Source: JBFKPQ01 sp041628225 (GTDB lineage: Bacteria; Actinomycetota; Acidimicrobiia; Spongiisociales; JAENVV01). From it: DNA of 20,588 nucleotides. Shown here piece by piece: positions 13,211 through 20,588 of this stretch. A model generated the notes under the pieces. It was given only the letters and a program-made list of their open reading frames with translations, did no database searches and was not told the origin of the DNA. A program made the translations under genes and the position numbers. Positions within the stretch are counted from its first letter, which is position 1; each line of letters begins with the position of its first letter. The stretch spans positions 1 to 20,588 of the forward strand of contig JBFKPQ010000030.1 of the NCBI GenBank assembly GCA_041628225.1. Direction: 5' to 3'.

Positions 13211-14794
13211 TCAGGGCAGCTCCACGAACCGCACGGTGATGACCCCGTCGACGGCCCGAAGACGCTGCACCTGATCATCGGTCATCGGTTGGTCCAGGGC
13301 CAGACCCATCATGGCCGCCTCTCCCGTACCGGGCATACGTCCCACCACCATGTCGGAGATGTTGATGCCTTCGTCGCCGATGAAGGTACCGACGCGCCCG
13401 ATGAGTCCCGGTGAATCCTCGTTCCGAACGATGAGGAGGTAACGATGCAGCGGGAGTTCCACCTCCAGGCCCTGGATCTCCACGAGCATCGGACCCTTCC
13501 GGGTGACGGTTCCGGCCACCGAGACCGGTTGGCCTGAATGCTGTCCGGACAGCCGGATGAGTGACACGAAGTCCTCGGCGTCTCCCGACTTCTCTTGCAC
13601 CACTCGGATGCCCCGCTCGGCGGCGAGTCGATCCGCGTTCACGTAGGAGACGGAGTCGGTACTCGACGACCAGAGCGCTCCTTTGAGAGCCGCCAGTCGC
13701 ACCGGCGTCACCGATTGTTCGCCGATCTTCCCCACCGCACTGATCGTGACGGCCTCGGGGAGACCCTTGGCGATCGCTACGAAGACCCGCCCGAGCGCCT
13801 CGGCGAGCGGCACAAAGGCTCGGACTTCGTCGCCGACTTCTGGCCCCAGGTCGACATTGACCGCCGAAGCCACGAGTTGGCCACCGAGCGCTCCTGCGAC
13901 GGCCGCCGCGACGTCGGTACCGGCTTTGTCCTGTGCCTCGACCGTTGAGGCGCCCAGGTGCGGCGTGACTACCACTTGGGAGAGCTCGAACAACGGACTG
14001 TCCGTGAGCGGCTCTTCGGCAAAGACGTCCAACGCGGCGCCGGCCACCGTGCCCGCACGCACCGCTTCGGCGAGGGCTGCTTCGTCGATGATGCCGCCCC
14101 GCGAGGTGTTCACGATGCGCGTCTGCGGTCGCATGGCAGCAAAGACCGATGCGTCGAAGAGCCGTTCTGTGTCACGGGTCTTGGGGAGGTGAATCGTGAT
14201 GAAGTCGGCTTCGGCCAGGAGCTCGTGAAGGTCACCGACCAGTCGTACGCCGACGCGGCGGGCGGCGTCCGGGGAGATGTACGGATCGAAACCGATCAGT
14301 GTCATCCCGAACGGTCGGGCGCGCTCGGCGACGAGCGAACCGATCTTGCCCATGCCCACGATGCCGAGCGTCTTGCCATGGAGCTCCACTCCCTGAAAAC
14401 GTTCCCGATCCCACGTACCGGTCCGCAACGTGCTGTCGGCGGCAGGAATGTTGCGCGCCTGAGCCAGGAGGAGCGCCATCGTGTGTTCGGCCGCGGACAG
14501 GATGTTGGCCTGTGGAGCGTTGACCACCAGCACGCCGGCCGCGGTCGCGGCGTCGAGATCGATGTTGTCCACGCCGATCCCGGCCCGGCCGATCACCTGG
14601 AGATGTGGGGCCGCCGCGATCAGTTCGGCGTCGACGTCGGTGGCGGAGCGAACGACGAGGCCGACGGCGTCACCGAGGCGGCGCAGCAGCTCGGCGCGAT
14701 CGACTCCCGACGCGTCGTCGACGTCACAGGTGTCGGCCAGTGCTTTGAGACCGGCCTCCGCCAGGGTTTCTGCCACCACCACTTTGGGGCGCAT
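13211..14794 (-). CDS. serA: D-3-phosphoglycerate dehydrogenase
   Basis: This 527-aa NAD-dependent enzyme starts serine synthesis from 3-phosphoglycerate. The substrate-binding domain begins MRPKVVVAETL, the NAD fold has GMGKIG (147-152), and the catalytic regions NTSRGGIIDEAAL and TPHLGAST follow. It is the long actinobacterial type. An intervening domain (about 320-450) comes before a C-terminal ACT domain (LLIVRNEDSPGLIGRVGTF), which in mycobacteria mediates serine feedback. The ATG at 14794 has a near-perfect AAGGAGGT 3-4 bases upstream. Frames continuing beyond it are antisense to uspA. It is a single-gene unit, convergent with pgpA and divergent from uspA. Confidence 0.96.
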   Translation of the reverse strand: MRPKVVVAETLAEAGLKALADTCDVDDASGVDRAELLRRLGDAVGLVVRSATDVDAELIAAAPHLQVIGRAGIGVDNIDLDAATAAGVLVVNAPQANILSAAEHTMALLLAQARNIPAADSTLRTGTWDRERFQGVELHGKTLGIVGMGKIGSLVAERARPFGMTLIGFDPYISPDAARRVGVRLVGDLHELLAEADFITIHLPKTRDTERLFDASVFAAMRPQTRIVNTSRGGIIDEAALAEAVRAGTVAGAALDVFAEEPLTDSPLFELSQVVVTPHLGASTVEAQDKAGTDVAAAVAGALGGQLVASAVNVDLGPEVGDEVRAFVPLAEALGRVFVAIAKGLPEAVTISAVGKIGEQSVTPVRLAALKGALWSSSTDSVSYVNADRLAAERGIRVVQEKSGDAEDFVSLIRLSGQHSGQPVSVAGTVTRKGPMLVEIQGLEVELPLHRYLLIVRNEDSPGLIGRVGTFIGDEGINISDMVVGRMPGTGEAAMMGLALDQPMTDDQVQRLRAVDGVITVRFVELP

Positions 14795-14797
14795 GCC

Positions 14798-14806
14798 CAC
14801 CTCCTT
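14798..14806 (-). promoter_or_regulatory. Strong ribosome binding site of serA
   Basis: AAGGAGGTG on the minus strand (14806-14798) stands just upstream of the serA ATG. It fixes the start and contrasts with the leaderless-looking genes elsewhere in the window. Confidence 0.7.
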
Positions 14807-14882
14807 GCCCCGCAATTGTGCCGCATCCTGAGACCCTCCACAAAGCGACCACCCGGAGTCACATCGGCCCGTCGGCTGCTCG

Positions 14883-14914
14883 TAGGATGAGAATGGAGAG
14901 CCCGCAGAGGAGAG
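14883..14914 (+). promoter_or_regulatory. uspA -10 element and ribosome binding site
   Basis: TAGGAT at 14883-14888 is a good -10 hexamer. AGAGGAGAG at 14906-14914 is a purine-rich ribosome binding site 4 bases before the ATG. The predicted start of transcription near 14895 leaves a leader of about 24 bases. No convincing -35 is seen. Confidence 0.45.
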
Positions 14915-14918
14915 TCGT

Positions 14919-15359
14919 ATGGCCTGGCAACCGTCCGTGGTGGTAGCGGCAACCGACGGTTCCGACCGAAGCGTTGCGGCCGCCCGCGTCGCCGCCGATC
15001 TGGCCCGCGCCAGTGGGGCGGCTTTGCACGTGATCACCGCCGTCCGCCCACCCGAAGGCTGGTGGGGCATCGAAGGAGCACCGCCGCCGCCGAGAGCGGT
15101 GTCGGACGCCATCCTCGATGCGCAAGAAGAAGTCCTGGACGCGACGTTGAGCCAGATCGATGTGTCCGATCTCGAGGTCGAGACGGCTCTGCAGGTCGGC
15201 GATCCGTCCGGGGTGATCGTGACGTACTGCGGAGAGGTCGGAGCCGATGTGCTCGTCATCGGACGGCGCGGTGCCGGCCTGATCGAACGGTTTGTGATGG
15301 GCTCGGTCGCCGACCGACTGGCGCATTACGCGCCGTGCCCGGTGATGATCGTTCCCTAG
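14919..15359 (+). CDS. Universal stress protein (UspA family)
   Basis: This 146-aa single-domain Usp protein is cytosolic and probably binds ATP. The N-terminal strand VVVAATDGSDRS has the family's Asp. The C-terminal ATP-binding signature G-2x-G-9x-G-S is exact in GRRGAGLIERFVMGS, followed by ADRLAHYAPCPVMIVP, the standard ending. It is divergent from serA across 124 bases. Its stop codon overlaps that of the convergent FAD oxidoreductase gene. The specific stress or partner cannot be inferred. Confidence 0.93.
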   Translation: MAWQPSVVVAATDGSDRSVAAARVAADLARASGAALHVITAVRPPEGWWGIEGAPPPPRAVSDAILDAQEEVLDATLSQIDVSDLEVETALQVGDPSGVIVTYCGEVGADVLVIGRRGAGLIERFVMGSVADRLAHYAPCPVMIVP

Positions 15360-16513
15360 ATCAGTCTTCGCGCATCTTCGGACACGGCTGCGTTCTGGCT
15401 GGCGCGGTCCGGGCGCAATCGCCTGAGGTCGAGCGCCGGCGCTCGGCCGGTCACCAGTTCGGCAATGTGGCGGCCCATCGCCGGCGCGTGCTGGAGGCCG
15501 TGCCCGGAGAAACCGGTAGCCATGTAGAGCCCCGGCAGTTCAGGCCACGCCCCCAACAAGGCGTTGCCATCGAACGCGTTCTGAGCGTAGAGCCCGCGCC
15601 AGCCACCGGTGACGTGCAGTGCGTCGAACGCGGGCAGATGCGCGATCAGTTCCGGCCACAAGAGTTCGTCGAACCCGGCTCGATCGAACGCGAAATCGTC
15701 CGGTTGCCCAGGAGGCATCGCTCCCCAACCCATCTCGAACCGGTTCGGACCGGCGGGAATGGCGTACGCACCCGACGGGAGAAAGACGGCCGGCAGCGAC
15801 GCCGCGTTCAGAGGAGCTTCGACCAGATACACGGTCCGCATCACCGGCTCGACCGGTAGCTCGATTCCTGCGGTGCGGAGGAGAGCAGCCGACCAGGCGC
15901 CGGCTGCCACGATCACGACGGCGGCTTCCAGGAACCCCGCGTCGGTTTCGACACCGACGATCCGACCGCCGTTGGCACTCAGGCTCTGCACGACGGCTTG
16001 CCGATAGGTTGCACCGAGGTGCGCCGCCCGACGTCGGAACCCATGCAGGAGCGCGGCCGGATCGATGGTGCCGTCATCTGGCCCGTAGGCGCCTCCGTCC
16101 AAGTCCGAACGGAGCTCGGGCCAACGCCTTGCGATCTCGGTCGAAGACATCCACCGCACCTCCCCACCGAGGGAGCGTTGTAGGGCGATCTGGGCGTGGG
16201 TCGCCGCACGACCTGCTTCGTCACTGAAGAAGAGATTGCCTTGGCGTCTGGGGTCGAGATCGGGCCGCCACGACCCGACTTGCATGTCCGCCGGAAAGGT
16301 GGAGAACAGCTCGAGGCAGTAGCTCGACATCAGGACGTTTTCGGCGAGCGCGAACTGGATCCGGACGTTCCCCTCCGAGCGCAGTGTCGACGAGAACTCG
16401 TAGGTCGGGTCGCGCTCCACGACCACCACGTCGAGGGCCGGAGCGAGCGAAACGAGGTGATAGGCGGTGGCAGAACCGACCGCGCCGCCGCCGACGATGA
16501 CGACGTCAGCCAC
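15356..16513 (-). CDS. FAD-dependent oxidoreductase, DAO family (sarcosine/glycine oxidase-like)
   Basis: This 385-aa flavoprotein begins with a dinucleotide-binding fold, VVIVGGGAVGSATAYHL. Later regions typical of the D-amino-acid oxidase superfamily are visible. VIVAAGAWSAALLRTAGIELPVEPV is the FAD/substrate interface, first half VIVAAGAWS. YMATGFSGHGLQHAPAMGR is the C-terminal FAD loop. Such enzymes oxidise secondary or primary amines such as sarcosine, glycine or proline derivatives to imines, with O2 or another acceptor. The exact substrate is not determinable. The start is 9 bases after the 45-aa membrane microprotein, so the two are probably co-transcribed. The stop codon shares CTAG with the uspA stop. 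Confidence 0.9.
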   Translation of the reverse strand: MADVVIVGGGAVGSATAYHLVSLAPALDVVVVERDPTYEFSSTLRSEGNVRIQFALAENVLMSSYCLELFSTFPADMQVGSWRPDLDPRRQGNLFFSDEAGRAATHAQIALQRSLGGEVRWMSSTEIARRWPELRSDLDGGAYGPDDGTIDPAALLHGFRRRAAHLGATYRQAVVQSLSANGGRIVGVETDAGFLEAAVVIVAAGAWSAALLRTAGIELPVEPVMRTVYLVEAPLNAASLPAVFLPSGAYAIPAGPNRFEMGWGAMPPGQPDDFAFDRAGFDELLWPELIAHLPAFDALHVTGGWRGLYAQNAFDGNALLGAWPELPGLYMATGFSGHGLQHAPAMGRHIAELVTGRAPALDLRRLRPDRASQNAAVSEDARRLI

Positions 16514-16522
16514 GACGCCGTA

Positions 16523-16660
16523 TCAGACCTGCGAGTACCAGAACCAGGCGGCAGCACCGATGATGGCTGCGTACACCGCGAACTTGAAGATCTTCTTGAC
16601 GATCCAGAACACGACGAGCCCGGTGGCGACGATGCCGATGAGGAGCGGTAGCCATTCCAT
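16523..16660 (-). CDS. Small single-pass membrane protein (45 aa), unknown function
   Basis: This short frame encodes MEWLPLLIGIVATGLVVFWI, then a KKIFKF basic hinge, then a second hydrophobic run (AVYAAIIGAAAWFWY) ending SQV. It could span the membrane once or form a helical hairpin. The gene sits between the HAD phosphatase (11 bases upstream) and the FAD oxidoreductase (9 bases downstream) on the same strand, so the spacing is that of an operon gene. A -10-like TAGGCT overlaps the HAD stop codon and could give a near-leaderless start. I recognise no family. Coding is supported by strongly membrane-like composition filling an otherwise empty gap. Confidence 0.75.
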   Translation of the reverse strand: MEWLPLLIGIVATGLVVFWIVKKIFKFAVYAAIIGAAAWFWYSQV

Positions 16661-16671
16661 GCGGGTGGAGC

Positions 16672-17301
16672 CTAGAGGAACAACGCCGGCGTGAGACGCG
16701 GGACCACCACGTCGGCCGATGCGAGGTCATCGGGGCCCCATTGGTCGCGGACTACGGCGACGACGTACATGCCCGCAGCTCCGGCCGCCGCCACGCCGAG
16801 AGGGCTGTCCTCGACGGCGACACATCGTCTGGGGTCGACACCCAAGAGACGAGCGGCGGCCTGGAAGAGATCGGGTGCGGGTTTGCCTGCGCCGACTTCG
16901 TCGCCCGCCACCGAGACATCGAAGTATTCGTCGAGTCCGGTGGAGGTCAGCGAAACGTCGAGCCGTGCGCGCGGGGCCGAAGACGCCACCGCCATTGGGA
17001 TGTCTCGGCGCGCCAGGACCGACAGCGTGTCCTCGGCGTCCTCGAATGCCTCCAGGTGACGATCGAACCGCACCACCATCGCCCGCACGACGGCCTCCCA
17101 CAGGTCAGCTTGCGGAGGCAGGTCGGCGCGGGCTGCGAAGTGCGCATAGTCGTCGTCGAAGGTCCGGCCCGAAAGCTCCCGCCGGTCCTCGGCGGTGACC
17201 TCCACCCCGAAGGGAGCCAGCGCTTCGGCTACCGCTCCCCAGGCCAGCGACTCCGAGTCGACGAGAACCCCGTCGCAGTCGAAGACGACCGGGCGCGACA
17301 C
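16672..17301 (-). CDS. HAD-superfamily hydrolase, subfamily IA (phosphoglucomutase/phosphatase-like)
   Basis: This 209-aa cytosolic phosphohydrolase shows motif I VFDCDGVLVDSE (nucleophile D8, acid D10), motif II VASSAPRA, motif III lysine in GAGKPAPDLF, and motif IV VAVEDSPLG. The cap domain lies between motifs I and II, as in beta-phosphoglucomutase and sugar-phosphatase relatives. The GTG start is two bases after the gatB stop. No ribosome binding site is distinct from gatB coding sequence, so coupling to gatB is likely. Longer frames upstream are out-of-frame shadows of gatB. The substrate is unknown. Confidence 0.9.
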   Translation of the reverse strand: MSRPVVFDCDGVLVDSESLAWGAVAEALAPFGVEVTAEDRRELSGRTFDDDYAHFAARADLPPQADLWEAVVRAMVVRFDRHLEAFEDAEDTLSVLARRDIPMAVASSAPRARLDVSLTSTGLDEYFDVSVAGDEVGAGKPAPDLFQAAARLLGVDPRRCVAVEDSPLGVAAAGAAGMYVVAVVRDQWGPDDLASADVVVPRLTPALFL

Positions 17302-17303
17302 GG

Positions 17304-18749
17304 TCAACCGACGCGAGCGCGGAGGATGTCGGTGACCACCTTGGGGTCGGCCTTGCCGCCCGTAGCCCGCATGACCTGACCGACGAAGAAACCGATCAAC
17401 TTGTCCTCGCCCGACCCGAGACGCTCGAACTGTTCCGGATGTGCCTCGATCGCCGCGTCGACGGCTTCTTCCAGCGCCGACGTGTCCGAGATCTGCAGCA
17501 GGTCGAGATCGGAGGCGACCGATTCCGCGTCGCCGCCTCCGTCGAGGAGGGCTCCGAGCACCTGCTTGGCGGCGGTAGCCGACAGGCGGTTGTCCTCGAC
17601 CATGGCCGCCAAGGTCACCAGCTGCGACGCCTCGAGACGCGCGTCCTCGATCGACCGGTCCCCCGTTCGGAGCCACGCCGTCGTTTCGCCGGTCAGCCAG
17701 TTCGCCACCGTGCGCGGCGGCGCTCCGCCGCCCACGGCCTCTTCGAACCAGCGCCACATACGCTCATCGGACCCGACCAGCACGCCGGCAGCCGAGTCGT
17801 CGAGACCCAACTCGACGTAGCGTGCCTGTCGGGCGGCCGGAAGCTCCGGTAGTGATGCCGCGATCTCGGCGCGCCAACTCGAGGAGATCTCGATCGGCAA
17901 GAGGTCCGGCTCCGTGAAATAGCGGTAGTCGGAACTGCCTTCTTTCGAGCGCATGCCGTGCGTGACACCACCTTCTTCGTCCCAGTGACGGGTCTCTTGG
18001 ACGATGGCCTCACCGGCTTCGAGCGCCGCCACCTGTCGGTGGATTTCGTGATCGACGGCGCGCTCGAGCGATCGGAACGAGTTCATGTTCTTGATCTCGA
18101 CCTTCGTTCCGAACTCGTCGGTGCCTTCCGGCCGAACCGACACGTTGGCGTCGAACCGGATACTCCCTTCTTCGAGCCGAGCATCGGAAACCCCGAGCGT
18201 CCCGACAATCGAGCGCAGGGTCTGCGCATAGTTCCTGGCTTCGGCCGCCGACCGGAGGTCGGGTTCGGAGACGATCTCGACGAGGGGCACACCGGCGCGA
18301 TTGAAATCGAGGCGGGTTTCGGTCGCGGCGTGGATCCGTCCTCCGTCGCCGACGTGGATGCTCTTGCCGGTGTCTTCTTCCATGTGGGCGCGGTTGATCC
18401 GAATCCGTCGGCTGACGCCGTCGGTGGCCACATCGAGCCAGCCGTCGTGACACACCGGAACGTCGTATTGGCTGATCTGGAAGTTTTTCGGCTGGTCGGC
18501 GTAGAAGTAGTTCTTGCGATGGAACTCCGACCGTTCCGAGATCTCGCAGTTGAGCGCCAGACCGATCTTGGCGATCCACTCGATGGCACGCCGATTCGTC
18601 ACCGGCAACGCTCCTGGCAGGCCGAGACACACCGGGCACACATTCGTGTTGGGCGGACTCGTCACATCGACGCGGCAGCCGCAGAACATCTTCGAGTCGG
18701 TCATCAACTCGACATGTACCTCGATACCGATGACGGGTTCGAAGGTCAT
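17304..18749 (-). CDS. gatB: Asp/Glu-tRNA amidotransferase subunit B
   Basis: This 481-aa kinase/tRNA-binding subunit of GatCAB phosphorylates the mischarged Glu on tRNA-Gln (or Asp on tRNA-Asn), which is then amidated with ammonia from GatA. The N-terminal motif is EPVIGIEVHVEL. The zinc site is C23/C25/C38/C41 (CGC and CPVC). FHRKNYFYADQPKNFQISQYD and HMEEDTGKS belong to the catalytic cradle (first region contains KNYFYADQPKN). The C-terminal helical and YqeY-like tail, ending VTDILRARVG, binds tRNA. Full length. It overlaps gatA by four bases. Confidence 0.98.
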   Translation of the reverse strand: MTFEPVIGIEVHVELMTDSKMFCGCRVDVTSPPNTNVCPVCLGLPGALPVTNRRAIEWIAKIGLALNCEISERSEFHRKNYFYADQPKNFQISQYDVPVCHDGWLDVATDGVSRRIRINRAHMEEDTGKSIHVGDGGRIHAATETRLDFNRAGVPLVEIVSEPDLRSAAEARNYAQTLRSIVGTLGVSDARLEEGSIRFDANVSVRPEGTDEFGTKVEIKNMNSFRSLERAVDHEIHRQVAALEAGEAIVQETRHWDEEGGVTHGMRSKEGSSDYRYFTEPDLLPIEISSSWRAEIAASLPELPAARQARYVELGLDDSAAGVLVGSDERMWRWFEEAVGGGAPPRTVANWLTGETTAWLRTGDRSIEDARLEASQLVTLAAMVEDNRLSATAAKQVLGALLDGGGDAESVASDLDLLQISDTSALEEAVDAAIEAHPEQFERLGSGEDKLIGFFVGQVMRATGGKADPKVVTDILRARVG

Positions 18750-20218
18750 GCGGGCACTCCGACGACGGTCGGACGCCCGACGGGCTCTGCGACCTGCTCG
18801 ACGGCCCGGGCCACCTGCAAGAGACGGGCTTCTTGCAGGGCCGGGGCCATCACCTGGAATCCGATCGGCAGGCCGGCGTCATCGAGACCCACGGGCACGG
18901 AGATCCCCGGATCGCCGGACAGGTTGATCGGGATCGTGCACACGTCGGACATGTACATCGCCAGCGGATCCTGGGTCTTGGCCCCGAGCGGAAACGCCGT
19001 CGTGGGCGCCGTCGGCGACACCAGCACGTCGGCCTGCGTGTAGGCGTCGGCGAACTCGCGGATGAGGAGTGTCCTGACCCGCTGGGCCTGGCCGTAGAAC
19101 GCGTCGTAGTAGCCGGCCGAGAGCGCATACGTGCCCAAGAGCACCCGGCGCGTGACCTCAGGACCGAAACCCTCCGAGCGGGTCGCCGACATCATCTCCT
19201 CGACGGTCGCACCGTCGACGCGCAGCCCGTATCGCACCCCGTCGAAGCGAGCCAGGTTCGCCGAACATTCGGCAGGTGCGATCAGGTAGTACGCCGAAAG
19301 GGCGACCGACGCGGTCGGCATGGAGACGTCCACGATCTGTGCTCCACGTTCCCGAAGCCGGTCGAGGGTCCTTCGGAACCCAGAGGCCACCGAAGCGTCG
19401 ATGCCCTCGGTCGACAGCTCGGCGACGACACCAACCCTCATGCCGGCAACGCCGTCGTCGAGGGTCGACCGCACGTCGTCGACGTCACCCGGATACGACG
19501 TGGCATCCATCGGATCGTGACCGGCGATCACTTCGTAGAGCATGGCGGCGTCCTCGACCGTCCAGGTCAGCGGGCCGATCTGGTCGAGCGACGACGCAAA
19601 GGCGATGAGACCGTACCGACTCACGCGACCGTACGTCGGCTTGAACCCGACGAGACCGCACAGGGCACCCGGCTGCCTGATGGATCCTCCGGTGTCGGAT
19701 CCCAGCGCACCGAGCGCGCTGCCGGCGGCCACGGCCGCCGCCGATCCGCCCGACGATCCGCCCGGGACCGTGTCGAGATTCCAGGGATTCCGGCTCGGCC
19801 CGTACGCGGAGTTCTCGGTCGATGACCCCATGGCGAACTCGTCGAGGTTCGTCTTGCCGCAGATGACGGCACCAGCCCCCCGCAACCGGGCGACCACGGT
19901 GGCGTCATACGGGGGCTGGTAGCCACTCAAGATCCGAGAGCCGGCGGTCGTCTCGAGCCCGACCGTCGTGAGGTTGTCCTTCAGGGCGATCGGGATGCCG
20001 TCGAGGAGGCCGCGGGCCTGTCCCGAGGCGCGCCTCCGATCAGACGTCTCGGCAGCCTCGCGTGCACCGGCCTGATCGAGCGTGAGGTATGCGTGAACGT
20101 TGGCTTCGGTGAGCGACGCCCGCGCCAACACGGCCTCGGTGAGCTCGACGGACGAGAGCGAACCGTCGGCCAGCGCGGCGGCGGCGGCCGCGATGGTGAG
20201 ATCGGCGGCGTCGGTCAT
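18746..20218 (-). CDS. gatA: Asp/Glu-tRNA amidotransferase subunit A
   Basis: This 490-aa amidase-signature enzyme releases ammonia from glutamine for GatB. The catalytic Ser-cisSer-Lys triad is present: K80 in GIPIALKDNL, S155 in PGGSSGGSAAA and the nucleophile S179 in GSDTGGSIRQPG, each one residue off the S. aureus numbering as I recall it. The length is normal. It overlaps gatC and gatB by four bases each, the usual gatCAB arrangement for making an equimolar complex. Ammonia then passes through a channel to the GatB site. Confidence 0.98.
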   Translation of the reverse strand: MTDAADLTIAAAAAALADGSLSSVELTEAVLARASLTEANVHAYLTLDQAGAREAAETSDRRRASGQARGLLDGIPIALKDNLTTVGLETTAGSRILSGYQPPYDATVVARLRGAGAVICGKTNLDEFAMGSSTENSAYGPSRNPWNLDTVPGGSSGGSAAAVAAGSALGALGSDTGGSIRQPGALCGLVGFKPTYGRVSRYGLIAFASSLDQIGPLTWTVEDAAMLYEVIAGHDPMDATSYPGDVDDVRSTLDDGVAGMRVGVVAELSTEGIDASVASGFRRTLDRLRERGAQIVDVSMPTASVALSAYYLIAPAECSANLARFDGVRYGLRVDGATVEEMMSATRSEGFGPEVTRRVLLGTYALSAGYYDAFYGQAQRVRTLLIREFADAYTQADVLVSPTAPTTAFPLGAKTQDPLAMYMSDVCTIPINLSGDPGISVPVGLDDAGLPIGFQVMAPALQEARLLQVARAVEQVAEPVGRPTVVGVPA

Positions 20219-20505
20219 TCGGTATCCAATGCCGGTGGAACCCGGAAGTAGCCGTCGACGGCGTCGGGAGCCTGTGCCAGCACGGTGTCTCGCTCGAGCG
20301 ACGGCTTCTCGTCGTCCGCGCGGAAGGCGTTGGTCATGGCGAGCGGATGCGACGTGGGTTCGACGCCTTCGGTGGGCAGCCCTTGCACGAGGGCCGCGTG
20401 GTCGAGGATCACTCCGAGCTGGGTTCGATAGGCCTCGAGCTGCTCGCCCGTGAGCGCAATGCGGGCGAGCCGCGCCACATGGGCGATGTCGATGTCGATG
20501 GGCAT
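20215..20505 (-). CDS. gatC: Asp/Glu-tRNA amidotransferase subunit C
   Basis: This 96-aa small subunit wraps around GatA and GatB and stabilises the complex. The start MPIDIDIAHVARLARIALT matches the family N-terminus (xVxxLArLAxLxLt). The middle helix carries LGVILDHAALV, and the end has APDAVDGYFRVPPAL, the conserved insert that contacts GatA. It is first in the operon, with a -10-like TAGAAT 8 bases before the ATG. Confidence 0.96.
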   Translation of the reverse strand: MPIDIDIAHVARLARIALTGEQLEAYRTQLGVILDHAALVQGLPTEGVEPTSHPLAMTNAFRADDEKPSLERDTVLAQAPDAVDGYFRVPPALDTE

Positions 20506-20512
20506 GACGGCG

Positions 20513-20518
20513 ATTCTA
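20513..20518 (-). promoter_or_regulatory. -10 element of the gatCAB promoter
   Basis: TAGAAT on the minus strand (20518-20513) ends 8 bases before the gatC ATG. This implies a leader of zero to two bases and no ribosome binding site. No clear -35 lies in the 54-base gap shared with the divergent gene. Confidence 0.45.
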
Positions 20519-20545
20519 GGACCGTGGCGGCGACCTTCGACTCGC

Positions 20546-20551
20546 TAGCGT
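20546..20551 (+). promoter_or_regulatory. -10 element for the right-edge gene
   Basis: TAGCGT on the plus strand ends 9 bases before the ATG at 20560. This fits the short- or no-leader pattern seen at other genes here. It is divergent from the gatC -10, 28 bases away. Confidence 0.35.
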
Positions 20552-20559
20552 GAGCCGCG

Positions 20560-20588
20560 ATGCAGCTCGTCTTCGCGATCCACAACCA
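20560..20588 (+). CDS. Start of a gene, possibly glycoside hydrolase family 57 (cut by window edge)
   Basis: Only ten codons are visible, reading MQLVFAIHN and then an incomplete CA codon. Family 57 glycosidases (alpha-amylase or 4-alpha-glucanotransferase type) often begin with a beta-strand ending IHNHQPVG, so the fit is suggestive. Nine residues cannot prove it. The candidate -10 upstream supports a real start here. Confidence 0.4.

Noticed and set aside
13211..15259. N-terminal extension of serA by about 155 residues
   Set aside because: The extension is antisense to uspA and lacks family similarity, while ATG 14794 has a strong ribosome binding site and starts the standard SerA domain.
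16506..16730. 74-codon minus-strand frame overlapping the 45-aa microprotein
   Set aside because: It is Arg/His-rich in another frame, overlaps HAD coding sequence, and is inferior to the hydrophobic 45-aa frame that fits the gap exactly.

Overview
The window is gene-dense, high-GC bacterial chromosome. It looks like an actinobacterium, and I would guess Acidimicrobiia (Ilumatobacter-like); that class assignment is inference, because no 16S rRNA or other taxonomic marker is present. Supporting signs are the base composition, long spurious open frames on the antisense strands, frequent GTG starts, candidate leaderless promoters (TANNNT ending 7 nt before the start codon), a GatCAB amidotransferase, and a gltX / FAH-family gene / serA / gatCAB neighbourhood that, from memory, resembles mycobacteria. 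I see no phage, IS element, CRISPR array or defence cassette.

Layout, left to right. (1) 1-359, minus strand: tRNA-Gln(CUG) then tRNA-Glu(CUC), followed by a four-hairpin 3' flank. (2) 392-4781, minus strand: a compact operon of YbdK-type carboxylate-amine ligase, DsbB/BdbC-like protein, membrane-anchored thioredoxin-fold protein, and DppB- and DppC-like permeases, running straight towards tRNA-Gln. (3) 4818-5207 (DUF2237) and 5252-6349 (CorA) diverge from a 44-bp gap. (4) 6434-12714, minus strand: S9 peptidase, ilvE, an unknown gene, a hotdog thioesterase, an FAH-family enzyme and gltX, almost all joined by 1- or 4-base overlaps, ending in tRNA-Glu(UUC) and a second copy of the four-hairpin flank. 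(5) pgpA (+) and serA (-) converge with one base between their stop codons. (6) uspA (+) and an FAD oxidoreductase (-) converge and share a CTAG that holds both stop codons. (7) 15356-20505, minus strand: gatC-gatA-gatB, a HAD phosphatase, a 45-aa membrane microprotein and the FAD oxidoreductase. (8) At the right edge a plus-strand gene begins, perhaps a GH57 glycosidase.

The genes share one theme, glutamate/glutamine decoding: GluRS, both tRNA-Glu isoacceptors, a tRNA-Gln with the U1-A72 pair that GatCAB recognises, and the whole of GatCAB lie within 20 kb. This fits the indirect route in which a non-discriminating GluRS mischarges tRNA-Gln and GatCAB amidates it. Serine (serA) and branched-chain amino acid (ilvE) metabolism sit in between.

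The least explained structures are the paired hairpin elements behind the two tRNA-Glu genes. Their stems differ by compensatory changes, and each contains a mimic of the 3' end of its own tRNA. The ligase/disulfide/permease operon, which has no ATPase or binding-protein gene in view, is the best candidate for an undescribed functional system. Everything else is housekeeping or common accessory metabolism.
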